A stretch of 64,000 bases of DNA, from positions 8,496,138-8,560,137 of the forward strand of contig NC_064045.1 in assembly GCF_932526225.1 (NCBI RefSeq). Direction: 5' to 3'. This DNA comes from Nematostella vectensis. Its lineage: Eukaryota > Cnidaria > Anthozoa > Actiniaria > Edwardsiidae. Position 1 is the stretch's first letter, and the number at the start of each line of letters is the position of its first letter. Made by a program: the position numbers and the translations under genes. This document shows positions 47,961 to 58,834 of the stretch, in pieces. The notes under the pieces are model-generated. The model did no database searches. It was not told where the DNA came from and saw only the letters and a list, made by a program, of their open reading frames with translations.

Positions 47961-48020
47961 ACGGACCTTTCAAACGACGCACTATGTAACCGCCGCCGCC
48001 TGGTAAATGACAAAAATTGA

Positions 48021-48524
48021 ACTAACCTCCGCGACATCCTCGTTAAAGCCAAGCTACCTTCCGACCGCTCTCCCACCAACCAACCTCCCGGTGCTCTCCG
48101 TTGCGGAAAAAACTGCCTAACCTGCCCCTATATTAGAACCGATGGCCTTACAAGCTACACATTTTTCTCAACAGGTGAAACACGACCTATAACCTCCCAC
48201 ATAACCTGCAATACTAAAAACGTGATTTATATGATTCAATGTAACCGCTGTAACCTTCAATATATTGGAGAAACTAAACGCAAATTAAAAGAACGCTTTA
48301 ATGAGCACCGCAGAACTGTAGACTCCCAATCTCGATCCATACCAACCCACGCCGCTGAACACTTCCTAAAACCTAACCACTCCGCTTCTGACATAGAGCT
48401 CATACCTATTGAAAAAATAAGAAATAACCGCGACTCCATCCGCAAAGCAAGAGAAGCCACACTGATAGCTCGCGCTGGCACTTTTGAACCCGGTGGCCTC
48501 AACCGGCGTGAAGAAACCGTTTAG
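48021..48524 (+). mobile_element. Penelope-like element remnant: GIY-YIG endonuclease end
   Basis: A TGA at 48018-48020 precedes an open frame of 168 codons. It has a Cys-rich knuckle (CGKNCLTCP, then ITCNTKNVIYMIQCNRC), the GIY-YIG signature (VIYMIQC and QYIGETKRKLKERFNEHR), and a C-terminal GTFEPGGLNRREE, all typical of the endonuclease of Penelope-like retroelements. This domain nicks target DNA for reverse-transcription priming. The reverse transcriptase part is absent, so the copy is 5'-truncated and immobile. Confidence 0.88.
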
Positions 48525-48554
48525 CTACTTAGTAATCCACACCACCCTATTTAC

Positions 48555-48677
48555 CATCTTCCATAAGTCACTCAATTACTATTTTTACCTTTTGTTAGTT
48601 AATCATCAATGAACTTTGTACTTTGTCACTCAATTACTATTTTTACCTTTTGTTAGTTAATCATCAATGAACTTTGT
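48555..48677. repeat. 58-bp tandem duplication in the 3' region of the Penelope-like remnant
   Basis: GTCACTCAATTACTATTTTT and the following AATCATCAATGAACTTTGTAC are repeated twice head to tail. Confidence 0.85.
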
Positions 48678-48719
48678 ACATATACTAGCTATAACATGCC
48701 ATTGTAACTCATTTATAAC

Positions 48720-48750
48720 CTGGAGAAGGCAGGTATTGGCCTGCCGAAAT
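48720..48750 (+). ncRNA. Hammerhead-like core relic at the tail of the Penelope-like element
   Basis: CTGGAGA, a perfect GGCAGG/CCTGCC stem with a short loop, and then GAAA mimic the hammerhead core order CTGANGA-stem II-GAAA, with one core base changed (G for A). Penelope-like elements are known to carry hammerhead motifs; this copy is probably inactive. Stems I and III were not convincingly found. Confidence 0.35.
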
Positions 48751-48779
48751 ATCGTTCTAAAAAACATAAATCTGCGTTG

Positions 48780-51720
48780 TTGTCGACTTTTTCTTTTAAA
48801 GGTTTTAAAACTTTAGTAGCCCGACCCCCAGCGGCGCAATTTTTTCTCTCCTACTAAAAGATAACGTTATCTTTTAACTCCCAACCTTTGATAAGGCCAA
48901 ATTTTTCATTCCTAGTTGTGCGAACAAATTATGAGTTGAACGACGATCTGGAAGTAAAAAGCTCATATTTCATGGTTTTTACTCAGTCTATTAGGCTTGA
49001 TTTCTGGGCACGCTTTTGTGAGCCCGCGATACGTTCCAGCGACAGCTGGAAATAGAGCCCACAGTCCTTACCCCAACCTCGGATTCCTTAGACCGGCATC
49101 CCATGAGTTCGATCTATCAATGTGATGACCAGAAAAAGAACTTATATCTTAATAAAACATCCAAACTTTATAACAGCATTGAAATGGCTTGCAAAACTCC
49201 AGTTTCCTTTTTATTTTTCTGAACCAATCCGCGCACAGAAGACGATTTCATATCACTACTGCTAAACACATTACAGATAATAATCAGCCGTGGATATTCA
49301 ACGGGAAAACACGATCCGAGAAGGATCCGAGGAGGATCTTAGGACAGCAAAACGAGTTTTCCAAACCACAAACACATAGATATAATAGATGTATACAAAC
49401 AAAGCTTTTTTCGAACATTATGTGAAAATGTGTGTAATAATTTTTGTACACTTATGATCGTCACAAAATGGTGGTTCCTTTATTGTATGCATTATATCAA
49501 GCTATTTTTTTCAGTCTGTTTTAAAACACGTTCAAAGCCAATATATTATTTTCTGATTGATCTTACTCTCGGGGCGTCGTAGATTCCCGTGCTTAGAAGA
49601 CATATATATTTGTGAATGACATGACCGCCCCAAGGAAAAGCCGGGGTAAAGGCGGAAGAATCTCAAAGTATCTGCTTATTTTGATTTTGATTCATAATGG
49701 ATAAATAATATGGAACAGCATCAGAAAATTCGCATAGTAAATCCCTTTTAAAGCTAAAATCACAAGTCAACCCCTGCCCCGGAAAATCCTGGATCCTACC
49801 CTATATTAAAAGTAAAATGTATGCGAGGAATGCTTCCGTTTTCGCGATTAAAAGTGTTTTCGCTCTCCCTCACTCCTACTGGCTGAAAAATATTTGTTTT
49901 GATGTTTTCTTGTAAAAGAGGAAAAGAATTGCTTTCAGCTTCTTTTTCCCACTGCGTTTGATTTTAAGCATTTTGCAAATAGTATAAGACAAATATAATT
50001 GAAATCTTTTGGGTTGGATGTGTCTGTTGCTGCCGTCCTATTGCCTTTGCTTTGGTTCTTAGTCGAAGGATTACTTAATTAAAAGAAATAAAATAGGGGG
50101 AGAGGGAAAGCAGAAACTTAGTCGCAAGAAACGTTTCGGACATAGTCTTGCTTTTGGGAGGCTAATCAGGTAAAGGTTGGCGTAATAAGCGACTCTGTTT
50201 TCGCTCTTTTTTTAATTTCCTGATTTAACCAAAATGGCAGACACAACTGTTCGAATCGACTATGCTTTTCCCGGATGACTACTTATCCAAGAGACAAAAA
50301 TGTGTTTGGTACTCTTTCGCTTAGTAATGAGAATATCACTTATCCCTTTGTCGTGGTCTCTATTTATCTTCGAGCAACGGGTCGTTCAGCCGAATCCCAC
50401 TTTTCACACATTTTGAAACAGTCAAGACGTATGTATTGACACTACATTTCTTTCCCTTTCCGTTTATATTTTAAGGTCAACACGAAAGCCATTAGATATC
50501 ACTGCTAATAGAAACCCTAAGCAAACAGGTGCTAAATGAGCCAAGATATGAGATGTCAAATTGAAACTCATTTTTGTTTGCAGACTAGATCGACTCTTTC
50601 TGATTTTAGCGACCTTCCTCCATTTATGTGGGGCCATCAATGGAGCCGCCGTCTAAATACGTTATTACGCGATTTCGTGCCCATTACATTTCCCCATTTA
50701 GTAGATATTGTACTAATGTGTCACTACGGGTAGTGTCATGATGCTTGCATACCGCACGCTCTATGCCTTGACTCTGCTGCTGGCTTTTTGACTACGTGGG
50801 CTTATAACCTGCATGCCCTTCTCAGACCTTTAGTTCCGTCACTTTGCTGCAATTATCTCAGGATTCCTATTGTGAAAAGTCGTTATGTTGACAAACCGAG
50901 AAAAAATTAAGAAATTGTATTTGCGTTATTTCTAGAAAGGACCTAAATTTATTCGGCGCTAAATGGCAAGGGGATTTCATTTGGAGTAATTTTAGATTAC
51001 GTTTGCTTTTGGGTAACTTGAATATCCTTTAATTAGTATTTGTAATAAAGTTGTTATTGGCAATACTAGACTTGTTATTGGCAAGGGGGAACACATAATA
51101 AAGACAAAAATTATGTAAGAAATGTAACTGGGCATCAGTTTTTACCGATGCATGTCCCCGAGGATACAGTGCCATTGTTTTGTCACCAAATTAGATCCGG
51201 GAAATTTCTCTGGAAAAAAAAAATGAAGCTTGGAATACCTATAATTATCTATTGTTATCGAAGCAATTTGGTATTGGCAGAAATGACACTATGTAAACAG
51301 AGTCATTTCGGTATACAAGTAAAAGAAGCATACAGAATGTTGTAAGCCAGCACGGCGGGGTTATCTTTAGTGGTTCCCACGGAAAAAAAAAACTAAGATA
51401 ATTGAATTTTCAATTACTACGAAGTTTTATGGAACAGTTTCCTTTTTTTTACGAACGTTGAGTTTTTCTTAGAATCTGTGAGAAATCTGTTATACGAGAA
51501 GGCAAATGTTCAATTGGACTGGGAAGTAAATCCGTGTGCGAAAGAGGAGTATTAGAACCACACTTGATTTGCTTCAAGTAATTAAAGGGGATGTGGCAGA
51601 TATCGGCCGCTGAGCGAACCAAGCAATAACTGTTTTTAAAGGGATCTACTTGGATCAATTATAGCTCTTACTTACGAGCTAAAGGAAGCGGACAAAGCCC
51701 CTGGCATTTCAAACAGCGAA
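48780..51720. other. Intergenic, no gene seen
   Basis: No ORF resembles a protein family. There is a small duplicated TTGTTATTGGCAA piece around 51050-51085. The last hundred bases before 51722 are presumably the TMEM26 5' UTR and promoter. Confidence 0.5.
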
Positions 51721-51721
51721 G

Positions 51722-54700
51722 ATGGTGTTTGTGTTTTCGACTGTTTTTAAGGCGATTCTAACAAGACTGATTTTTGCTTCTCATGCTATGGTGGCGATCT
51801 TTTGGGTGACTTTGGTAACGAAACAAGAAAGTTTGTGGCATTTATCCTGGATTCTCGTTGGGCTTTTCGTAGAGACGTTAGTGTGTTTGTTCTATAGGCA
51901 CGGCGACGAGTACAAATGGTAAGAATGGTTTAGACAGCACGATTTAGTTGTATGCGACTTGCCCGTGACACCTCTACAACTCGACTCGTGCAAATCAGCC
52001 TACAAACTCGCTACGATTCTCGACTACGAAAGTCGTGGTGTGTAGTTCAGAGCTAAGACATGTCGTAAGGCAGGTAGCATACGACTAAATCGTCCTGTCT
52101 AAATTAGCCTTTAGAATTCTTGATAGCTCTAGATTATTACATGTTTTTTTCTCGGAATTGTATGAAAGGAGCAGATGTTTTATAAGTCTGTTTTCTATAC
52201 ACAAAGCTACAATTACATTAGAAAATGAATTCAGTTGTGAATGGGATTTCTTTGAAGAGCGGTCAATCCCCAAAGGCCCATACATCGAGGTCGTCTGAAT
52301 CAATAGAAATATCTTGTAGTCTTTGAAGTTCATGATTGTTATTGGCAATGGGATTTGGTATAGAAGATTTTAATTAGAGAAAATAAGGGGTATTTATTCA
52401 GACGATATCCTATACTATAGTTTCATATAAAAGAAATCACACCGAATGGCATTCAGATGTTTTCCGCATCTTTAAACGTATCTGAAGATCTGCGGGTGTA
52501 ATTACATGAATATCATGATAGTGAAAAGATTGATACTTGATGATCAAAGTACGTAGTGCAGAAGGTTTTTGACATTAAAACGTTCTGCGATACCAAACTA
52601 CAATCGCAAGCAATATCACAGTCAGCGTAAGAAAAAAAAGTCGACATTCCGTACTTTTTAAAATATCATCAAATTATGACCCCGGTTTCAAGCGGTGGGT
52701 TCTTTAGTTTTTAAGATTTCAAGATTAAGTTGGTGGCCACTTTAAGCGTGCAGCAATAACGGAATTAACATTGGTAGTATTTCAAGAATATTTACATTAA
52801 TCTCACTCTGTACTTATCACATTTGCGTTGGGGCAGACATTTTTATCACCTTGGTAGTGGATTTGGGGAGAAATCCAAATTATATTAGCAAAAAACGGAA
52901 ATGAAAAATGATTACGAGTGTCAGATGGGATGAGTTTAGACGGGATTTCATGTTTTCTTATTACATGTTCGTAAAAAGCAAACAAGCCATTGTTTCCTTC
53001 TAAAATGAAATTTTCGTTTTGATTGCAGATTTATATCGTTTCACCGCAAGGACTAAAGTCTTAGCTCTCTATCAACAAACTCACATTTACAATAGAATAA
53101 TATGAATTTTAACCTTCTAAAGAAGATTATGCCATAATAAAAATTTTCTGTAAAAAGAACATGCGGTGAAATAGTTAAAACATTTGTTTCATAATGTCGG
53201 ATGTTATGACAGTTATAAAGAAAATCACATAGCTCTTCTCAGTTAGACACCGCATGAAACATTTTCCAAGTAAATTACGGCAATAATGAAATGGCTATTT
53301 TTCCGGGGTGCGTTTTAGCGGAATATCAGATAATCCTATAATATACTTCTATACAACCGTATTTGATCAGCAGTTAATTAAACGTAATCCTAACGTTTTG
53401 GTATTGTAGGGTGTCGCCTAGCATCCTGTACTATGTATTAATGTCGTAGGGTGTCGCCTAGCATCCGGTACTATGTATTGTTGTTGTTGGGTGTTGCCTA
53501 GCATTCTGTGCTATGTAATGTTGTTGTAAGGTGTCAGCTAGCATTCTGTGCTATGAACTGTTGTTGTAGGGTGTCATTCTGTATTCCTGTCCTATACTCT
53601 GTTGTTACAGGGTGTCTACTAGCATCCTGTCCTATGTACTATTGTTGTAGGGTGTCGCCTAGCATCCTGTCCTATGTAATGTTGTTTTAGGGTGTCACCT
53701 AGCACCCTGTTTTAAGTACTGTTGTTGTAGGGTTTCACCTATCATCCTGTGTTATAAATTGTTGTTGTAGGGTGTCACCTAGCATCCTGTGCTACCTTAT
53801 TGCCATCATCCCGTGCGCTTGGATAATCGAGCTTCATCTGCTTCCTGTGCGTTCTGCAAATGTGGGGAACGGCACAGCGACACCGCCTACTCAGGTAAGG
53901 GAATGTGGGACACAGGCTACCCAAGGGACATCTAACATAGGCTATCCAAGTAGGAAGAAATACAACACAGGCTACCCTAGGGAGAGGAAATATGTAACAC
54001 AGGCTGTCCTAGGTAAGGTGACATCTAGCACAGGCTACCCAGGAAAGGCTACCCTTTGAAAAGATGATATAAGACAGGCCACCTTAGAAGGGGAAGTGAA
54101 GCACAGGCTACAAAGGTAAAGGCAACAAAGGCTTCCGGGTACACGGACAAGTAGTACAACACGTAGCAGGGCTACATCAGGTGACCTGTCATGTAATCCC
54201 CATGTGACCTGTCATCTGATCGGTCATGTGACTTTCATGTGACCTGCCATGTGATTCCCATGTGACCAGTCATGTGACTCCCATGTGACCTGTCATGTGA
54301 TTTTCATGGGACTTGTCATGTGATTCCAATGTGACCTGTCATGTGATTTCCACGTGACCTTTCATATATCAAGAAAATAAAGCCAAAAACTGTCGTTTTT
54401 GCCAAACGCGGTAACTTCCATATAAGGAAACTAATATATTCTTTATTTGGAAAAACGGCATGATTCTTGTCATTTTTAAGGTTGCCGTACCGCATGTAAT
54501 CAGAAGGGAAAAACAGTGACAGTGACCATCTTTAGTCAATGGAAAAACTCTGAAAAAAACCCTAAGATTCCTCGGTACCAGACCCCAAGACGACAACGTT
54601 TTCTTAAATTTCCATGTGATTCTCATGTGGTCTGTCATGTAATTGCAGGTGTCAAGCATATTACCTGGCGTGGATGGGGAAGTCTTGACCGACCTCATCG

Positions 54701-57021
54701 AGCAGACCACCTTACTAATGATGATACTTGGCCGCTGGCTGCTCCCAAAGGGATCGCTGACTCGCGAGTCACTAAGCCAGCTGCTATTGGTCAATCTGGC
54801 CATGAGTGCCGACATCATCGAGTTCTTTGACATTCTAAAGTTAAAAGAAGCTCAGCAATCACATGATGTGACGCTTGCAATCTTGTGCCTATGGACTATC
54901 AGTCTTATGCAGTTTCCTGTGAATGCTACAGCTAAATTAGGTTTGTAACAATTCATACTTTCCCCTCCCCTGTGTGTCAGAGGCTCTCCCCTCCCCTTAG
55001 TGCCAAAGGCCCTCCCCTCTTTTCTCCCCACCAATGGGTGCCAGAGAACTCCCCTCCCCCTGCCCTTTCCAGAGGCTTTTCCCTATCCCCTCCCCTAAGT
55101 ACCAGAGGCTCTCCCCTCCCTTATCCCATGGTGTCATAGGCACTCCCTCTCCCATCCCCTGTACCAGGGCTCTTCTCTTCCCCACCCTTTGGTGCCAGAT
55201 CCCTCTCCCCATGGTGTCATAGACACTCCCCGCTCCCCCATCCCCCTCTTGTGCCAGAGGCTATCCTTTCCCCTCTCCCCTTAGTGCCAGAGGCTATCCT
55301 TTCCCCTCTCTCCTTAGTGCCAGAGGCTATCCTTTCCCCTCTCTCCTTAGTGCCAGAGGCAACCCCTATTTCCCTCTCTCCTTAGTGCCAGAGGCAACCC
55401 CTATTTCCCTCTCTCCTTAGTGCCAGAGGCAACCCCTATTTCCCTCTCTCCTTAGTGCCAGAGGCAACCCCTATTTCCCTCTCTCCTTAGTGCCAGAGGC
55501 AATCCCTATTTCCCTCTCTCCTTAGTGCCAGAGGCAACCCCTATTTCCCTCTCTCCTTAGTGCCAGAGGCAACCCCTATTTCCCTCTCTCCTTAGTGCCA
55601 GAGGCAACCCTTATTTCCCTCTCTCCTTAGTGCCAGAGGCAACCCCTATTTCCCTCTCTCCTTAGTGCCAGAAGCAACCCCTATTTCCCTCTCTCCTTAG
55701 TGCCAGAGGCAATCCCTATTTCCCTCTCTCCTTAGTGCCAGAGGCAACCCCTATTTCCCTCTCTCCTTAGTGCCAGAGGCAACCCCTATTTCCCTCTCTC
55801 CTTAGTGCCAGAGGCAACCCTTATTTCCCTCTCTCCTTAGTGCCAGAGGCAACCCCTATTTCCCTCTCTCCTTAGTGCCAGAAGCAACCCCTATTTCCCT
55901 CTCTCCTTAGTGCCAGAGGCAACCCCTATTTCCCTCTCTCCTTAGTGCCAGAGGCAACCCCTATTTCCCTCAAATGCAGACGTCTATTTATTTGTATTTT
56001 CTTTGTTGTTCCAGGGAGCGAGGAAGCGAATAATTCTTCACCGTCTTTAGGCCAACCACTAGCCGTTCCGCCATTTCAGACGCCTAGAAAACTGTCCGTT
56101 CCGAATTATATTCAACGCCACGGTCGTAAGACGTCAAGGGTCTCGGTCGATCTATCAATCAAACAAGCCCCCCTTAGTGACCGCAAGCTGTCAATCATAG
56201 CTCCCAACCAACGGAGGCCTTCACAGCTCTACACTGAGGACCTAGAGACGGGAGATGTCTTGGCCTATCTTCCAGCAACAAGTGAGAGGGCACGAAACCA
56301 AAGCCACAGGATGTCCCTAGCAACGGACAGAATCAGGTTCCCGGATGTGGAACCACGTGGCGTGAAACCGAGGATGTCAGTTGATGTCGGCAGCTTGAAA
56401 ACCAATCAAATCCCACGACGTACGTCACGTGACTTGACCAGTATTAGCAGGAATTCTGAGTCAGACGTTGGCGGATTTCTGAAAGGGAATCCAAGAAGAT
56501 CGAGGGCTCACGGACGGGCGATGTCCCTGGACATTGATGATGAGGCAGGTACAGAGGAGACGGCCCCGAAGCACCGGGTCACAATGGACCTTATTGGGAC
56601 CGTCATGGCCCTTTTCATGCAGGACGGGCCCTTTTTGACATTTCGACTGTTCATGATCGCAAAATACAGCGCGTTCGGCTACATGATCGTGTTTCTGACC
56701 GTGAAGAATGCGTTACTCTTGACCTTACAGGTGTACAAGCTATGCGTCATGCATTGTGTGTGTTGGGACCACAAGGATAACGATTTCTCGCCAGAAAATC
56801 ACGTGGACGCCACGTCTAGGCTTAACAACGTGCAAATAGCCGTGGTGCACGAAGAGACTGAGGCGAGCTCATCCGGTGATCGGAATTCAAGGCGCATGCG
56901 CTCACGGTATGACCGCTTGAGTGTGCGCTGGACAAAAACAAATGCCAACATACAGGGACCCTTGTTTTATTCACGAGCGTTTACAAACAACAAAGCACTA
57001 GAAAAAGACACGAGATTTTAA
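51722..57021 (+). CDS. TMEM26: TMEM26-family multipass membrane protein, complete
   Basis: Four coding exons in phase: 51722-51918, 53771-53894, 54649-54940, 56015-57021; 539 aa. Exon junctions match the family: YK|W then SPSILCYLIAIIPCAWIIELH equals TMEM26's YKWFSPAIFLYLISIVP-LW-LELH region. Exon 3 holds LLMMILGRWLLPKGSLTRE and LSQLLLVNLAMSADIIEF, matching IIGRWLLPIG.G.TRDQLSQLLL....ADILEF. Exon 4 ends with FMQDGPFLTFRLFMI and VKNALLLTLQVYKL, equivalent to IQDGPFL..RL and AKN.L...LQLYRL. TMEM26 is a plasma-membrane protein of unclear function, a marker in beige fat. This copy has about 190 extra hydrophilic residues (about 205-390) before the final helices. Exon 2 is flanked on both sides by splice-site-containing minisatellites. 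Confidence 0.9.
51955..52118. mobile_element. Interspersed element, intact relative of split copy at 15862-17065
   Basis: It shares AAATCAGCCTAC..CT.GCTACGAT.CTCGACTACGAAA and AGACATGTC..A..CGAC.AAATCGT.CTGTCTAAAT with sequence near 15885-15940 and 17013-17055. In the first locus the two halves are separated by the 26-bp repeats and the TTAA-type transposon. Confidence 0.55.
53403..53790. repeat. About 42-bp minisatellite containing the 3' splice site of TMEM26 exon 2, about nine copies
   Basis: The real acceptor and exon start are TTGTTGTAG|GGTGTCACCTAGCATCCTGT. Upstream units read TTGTTGTAGGGTGTCGCCTAGCATCCTGT..CTATGTA, i.e. pyrimidine/G-rich lead, TAG and the first about 25 exon bases. 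Confidence 0.88.
53880..54130. repeat. About 34-bp minisatellite derived from the 5' splice site of TMEM26 exon 2
   Basis: The exon end GCGACACCGCCTACTCAG|GTAAGGGAATG is followed by about seven units such as ACACAGGCTACCCAAGGGAC, ACACAGGCTGTCCTAGGTAAGG and ACACAGGCTACAAAGGTAAAGG. Several retain AGGTAAGG. Confidence 0.75.
54170..54370. repeat. CATGTGACCTGTCATGTGAT repeat in TMEM26 intron 2
   Basis: About eight to nine variable units of about 23 bases. A related piece, CATGTGATTCTCATGTGGTC then TGTCATGTAATTGCAG, forms the pyrimidine/AG region of the exon 3 acceptor at 54613-54648, so the array may be acceptor-derived. Confidence 0.75.
54955..55975. repeat. 35-bp CTTAGTGCCAGAGGCAACCC minisatellite in TMEM26 intron 3, with higher-order structure
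   Basis: Roughly 28 units, irregular at first and nearly identical from about 55320. Variant units (AATCCC, ACCCTT, GAAGC) occur in the same order twice, showing a six-unit, 210-bp higher-order repeat at about 55480-55690 and 55690-55900. Confidence 0.93.
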
Positions 57022-57229
57022 AACGAAAAAACCGAGATATACTATTTAATATATAGTATTTATAGCACGAAAGAGACACGAGGTGTACGTAATAAATACG
57101 AGAAGTAATATGAACAGGCGAAAGTGTAGATATGGTAGAGAAAGTCGTATACATAGAAAACACACAGAAACACGAAATATTGAAATGACAAGACGAATAT
57201 GTGGGACACACATGGAGACACGAGATAAT

Positions 57230-57235
57230 AATAAA
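57230..57235 (+). terminator. Candidate polyadenylation signal of TMEM26
   Basis: AATAAA about 210 bases after the TAA at 57021. Another AATAAA at 57091-57096 is an alternative. Confidence 0.35.
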
Positions 57236-57654
57236 GTATGTAGAGATGTAGATATTTAGAAATATCTAGAAAATGGATAAAAAGTTTTTTTATAATTCAG
57301 TTTCACAGAGCGATTAGTGAAGCTGCTCAGGGGGAGGAGATTGTTGTTTCCGGGTTTTTTTTTTGCACAGAAGCCATTTTGAAGAAGAATACTGAGTCCT
57401 CACTTATAAAATGGCTGTTTTTTGTGTTTGTGATTGTTGAGCATTTTTGTCTGTATTTTAGTTTTGTGGCATTTTTTCTTGACGAGAGCATCTAGAATTT
57501 GTTAAAGAAATGTAAGTTTGGACAAGGATGCCAACACAAGTAGTGAACTTACAAAGAACTTGTTGCGTCTGATGGTTTAGTTCACCACTGGGTGTAAAGT
57601 AGGAATCACATTTCCCCCGTAATTTTCGTGTTTCTATAAAGACTAAAATTCGAG

Positions 57655-57850
57655 CAGTAAAGCCCTGTGCAAACTGCGCCAGCACCTGCCAGCATTGCTG
57701 GCGAATTCCCGCTTGACTGACTATTGGACAAAGGAAATGTCAAAATGGGAAATGGACTTTCTGACATTTCTTTTGTCTTGTGGTCAGTCGAGCAAGAATT
57801 TGCCAGCAATGCTGGCAGGTGCTGGCGCAGTTTGCATGGGGCTTAAGACC
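57655..57850. mobile_element. Long palindromic foldback with GCTGGC-rich arms
   Basis: AAGCCCTGTGCAAACTGCGC, then CAGCACCTGCCAGCATTGCT, is inverted at 57800-57847 (AGCAATGCTGGCAGGTGCTG, then GCGCAGTTTGCATGGGGCTT). Inner arms also match (GACAAAGGAAATGTC versus GACATTTCTTTTGTC). About 190 bp with no coding capacity. Confidence 0.72.
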
Positions 57851-58690
57851 GTTTGCCCAGCAATATTGGCACAGTTTAAACACCGTGTTGGGAGGTGCTG
57901 GCTGTGCTTGCTGGTGCTGGCAGCCAGCAATTCGCCAGCATCTTCTTTGTCTGGTGGTCATGGAGCATATCACAGCTTTGCTGGCGCAGTTTGCACACGG
58001 ACCCAGCAATGCTGGGCTAATTTGCATCGTTTTCATAGAAAAAAATGGCTCGTGTCCGAATAATGCTGCCATTTCAAAAAGAATAAACATTATTGTATCT
58101 ATAATTAAAGAAAACATCGCAAATTTTTGGCCGATGTATGACTAAAATGTATCATGCAGGACACAATCCCACGTGCTTCTTTTTAATTATTAGATTAAAA
58201 TCATTGTTTTTTATCGTCCTCTTTTAACTCGTAGTCGTAAAAATGACGACCACTACATCATCAGGGGACAAACAGACCCGAATTTAACCGGAAATCCAGC
58301 GGGATCTTGGTTTGCCTTTTGAAAACACAAGTAATAAAATGATGGAGTCTTGTGTTGTCTTTGGTCCTGTCATGCATCAAACGCCAGTCACGCGTGAACT
58401 TATTACCAACATGCTGGCCATGTGTTGGGGCAGTTTGCACATCGGCCTAACTCCGGCTTAGCACTCCGCCAGCAATGCTGGGCCAGAAATGCTGGCAGGT
58501 TCTGGCGCAGTTTGCACAGGGCTTAAAGTTTGAACTCAATAAAAATGTTGTCAAGACTTGCCAGCACCAGCCAGCATCTCCCAACACGGTGTTCAACGGT
58601 GAGCCAACATTGCTGGGCCAACGTTTCACCAGCGTCTCGCAAGCAATGCTCGCGCAGTTTGCACAGGGCTTAAGCGTTGGTTCATCACAT
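57850..58690. mobile_element. Further degraded copies of the GCTGGC foldback family
   Basis: Pieces such as CTGGCGCAGTTTGCACA(C/G)GG, GCCAGCAATGCTGGGCCA and CAACACGGTGTT recur at 57860-58020 and 58420-58680 in both orientations. The ORFs listed by length here (up to 125 codons) are frames through these copies. Confidence 0.55.
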
Positions 58691-58834
58691 GAATTACTGA
58701 AAGATGGCGGCCATGATGGCCGCCAGATCGTGAACGAGTTACAATGGTGGAAACCGCTGACAAACTAAGAGTTGATTGCATGCATATTAATACAGCCATA
58801 TAACAGTATAGCGCTGGCCAATTCATAGATCCGG

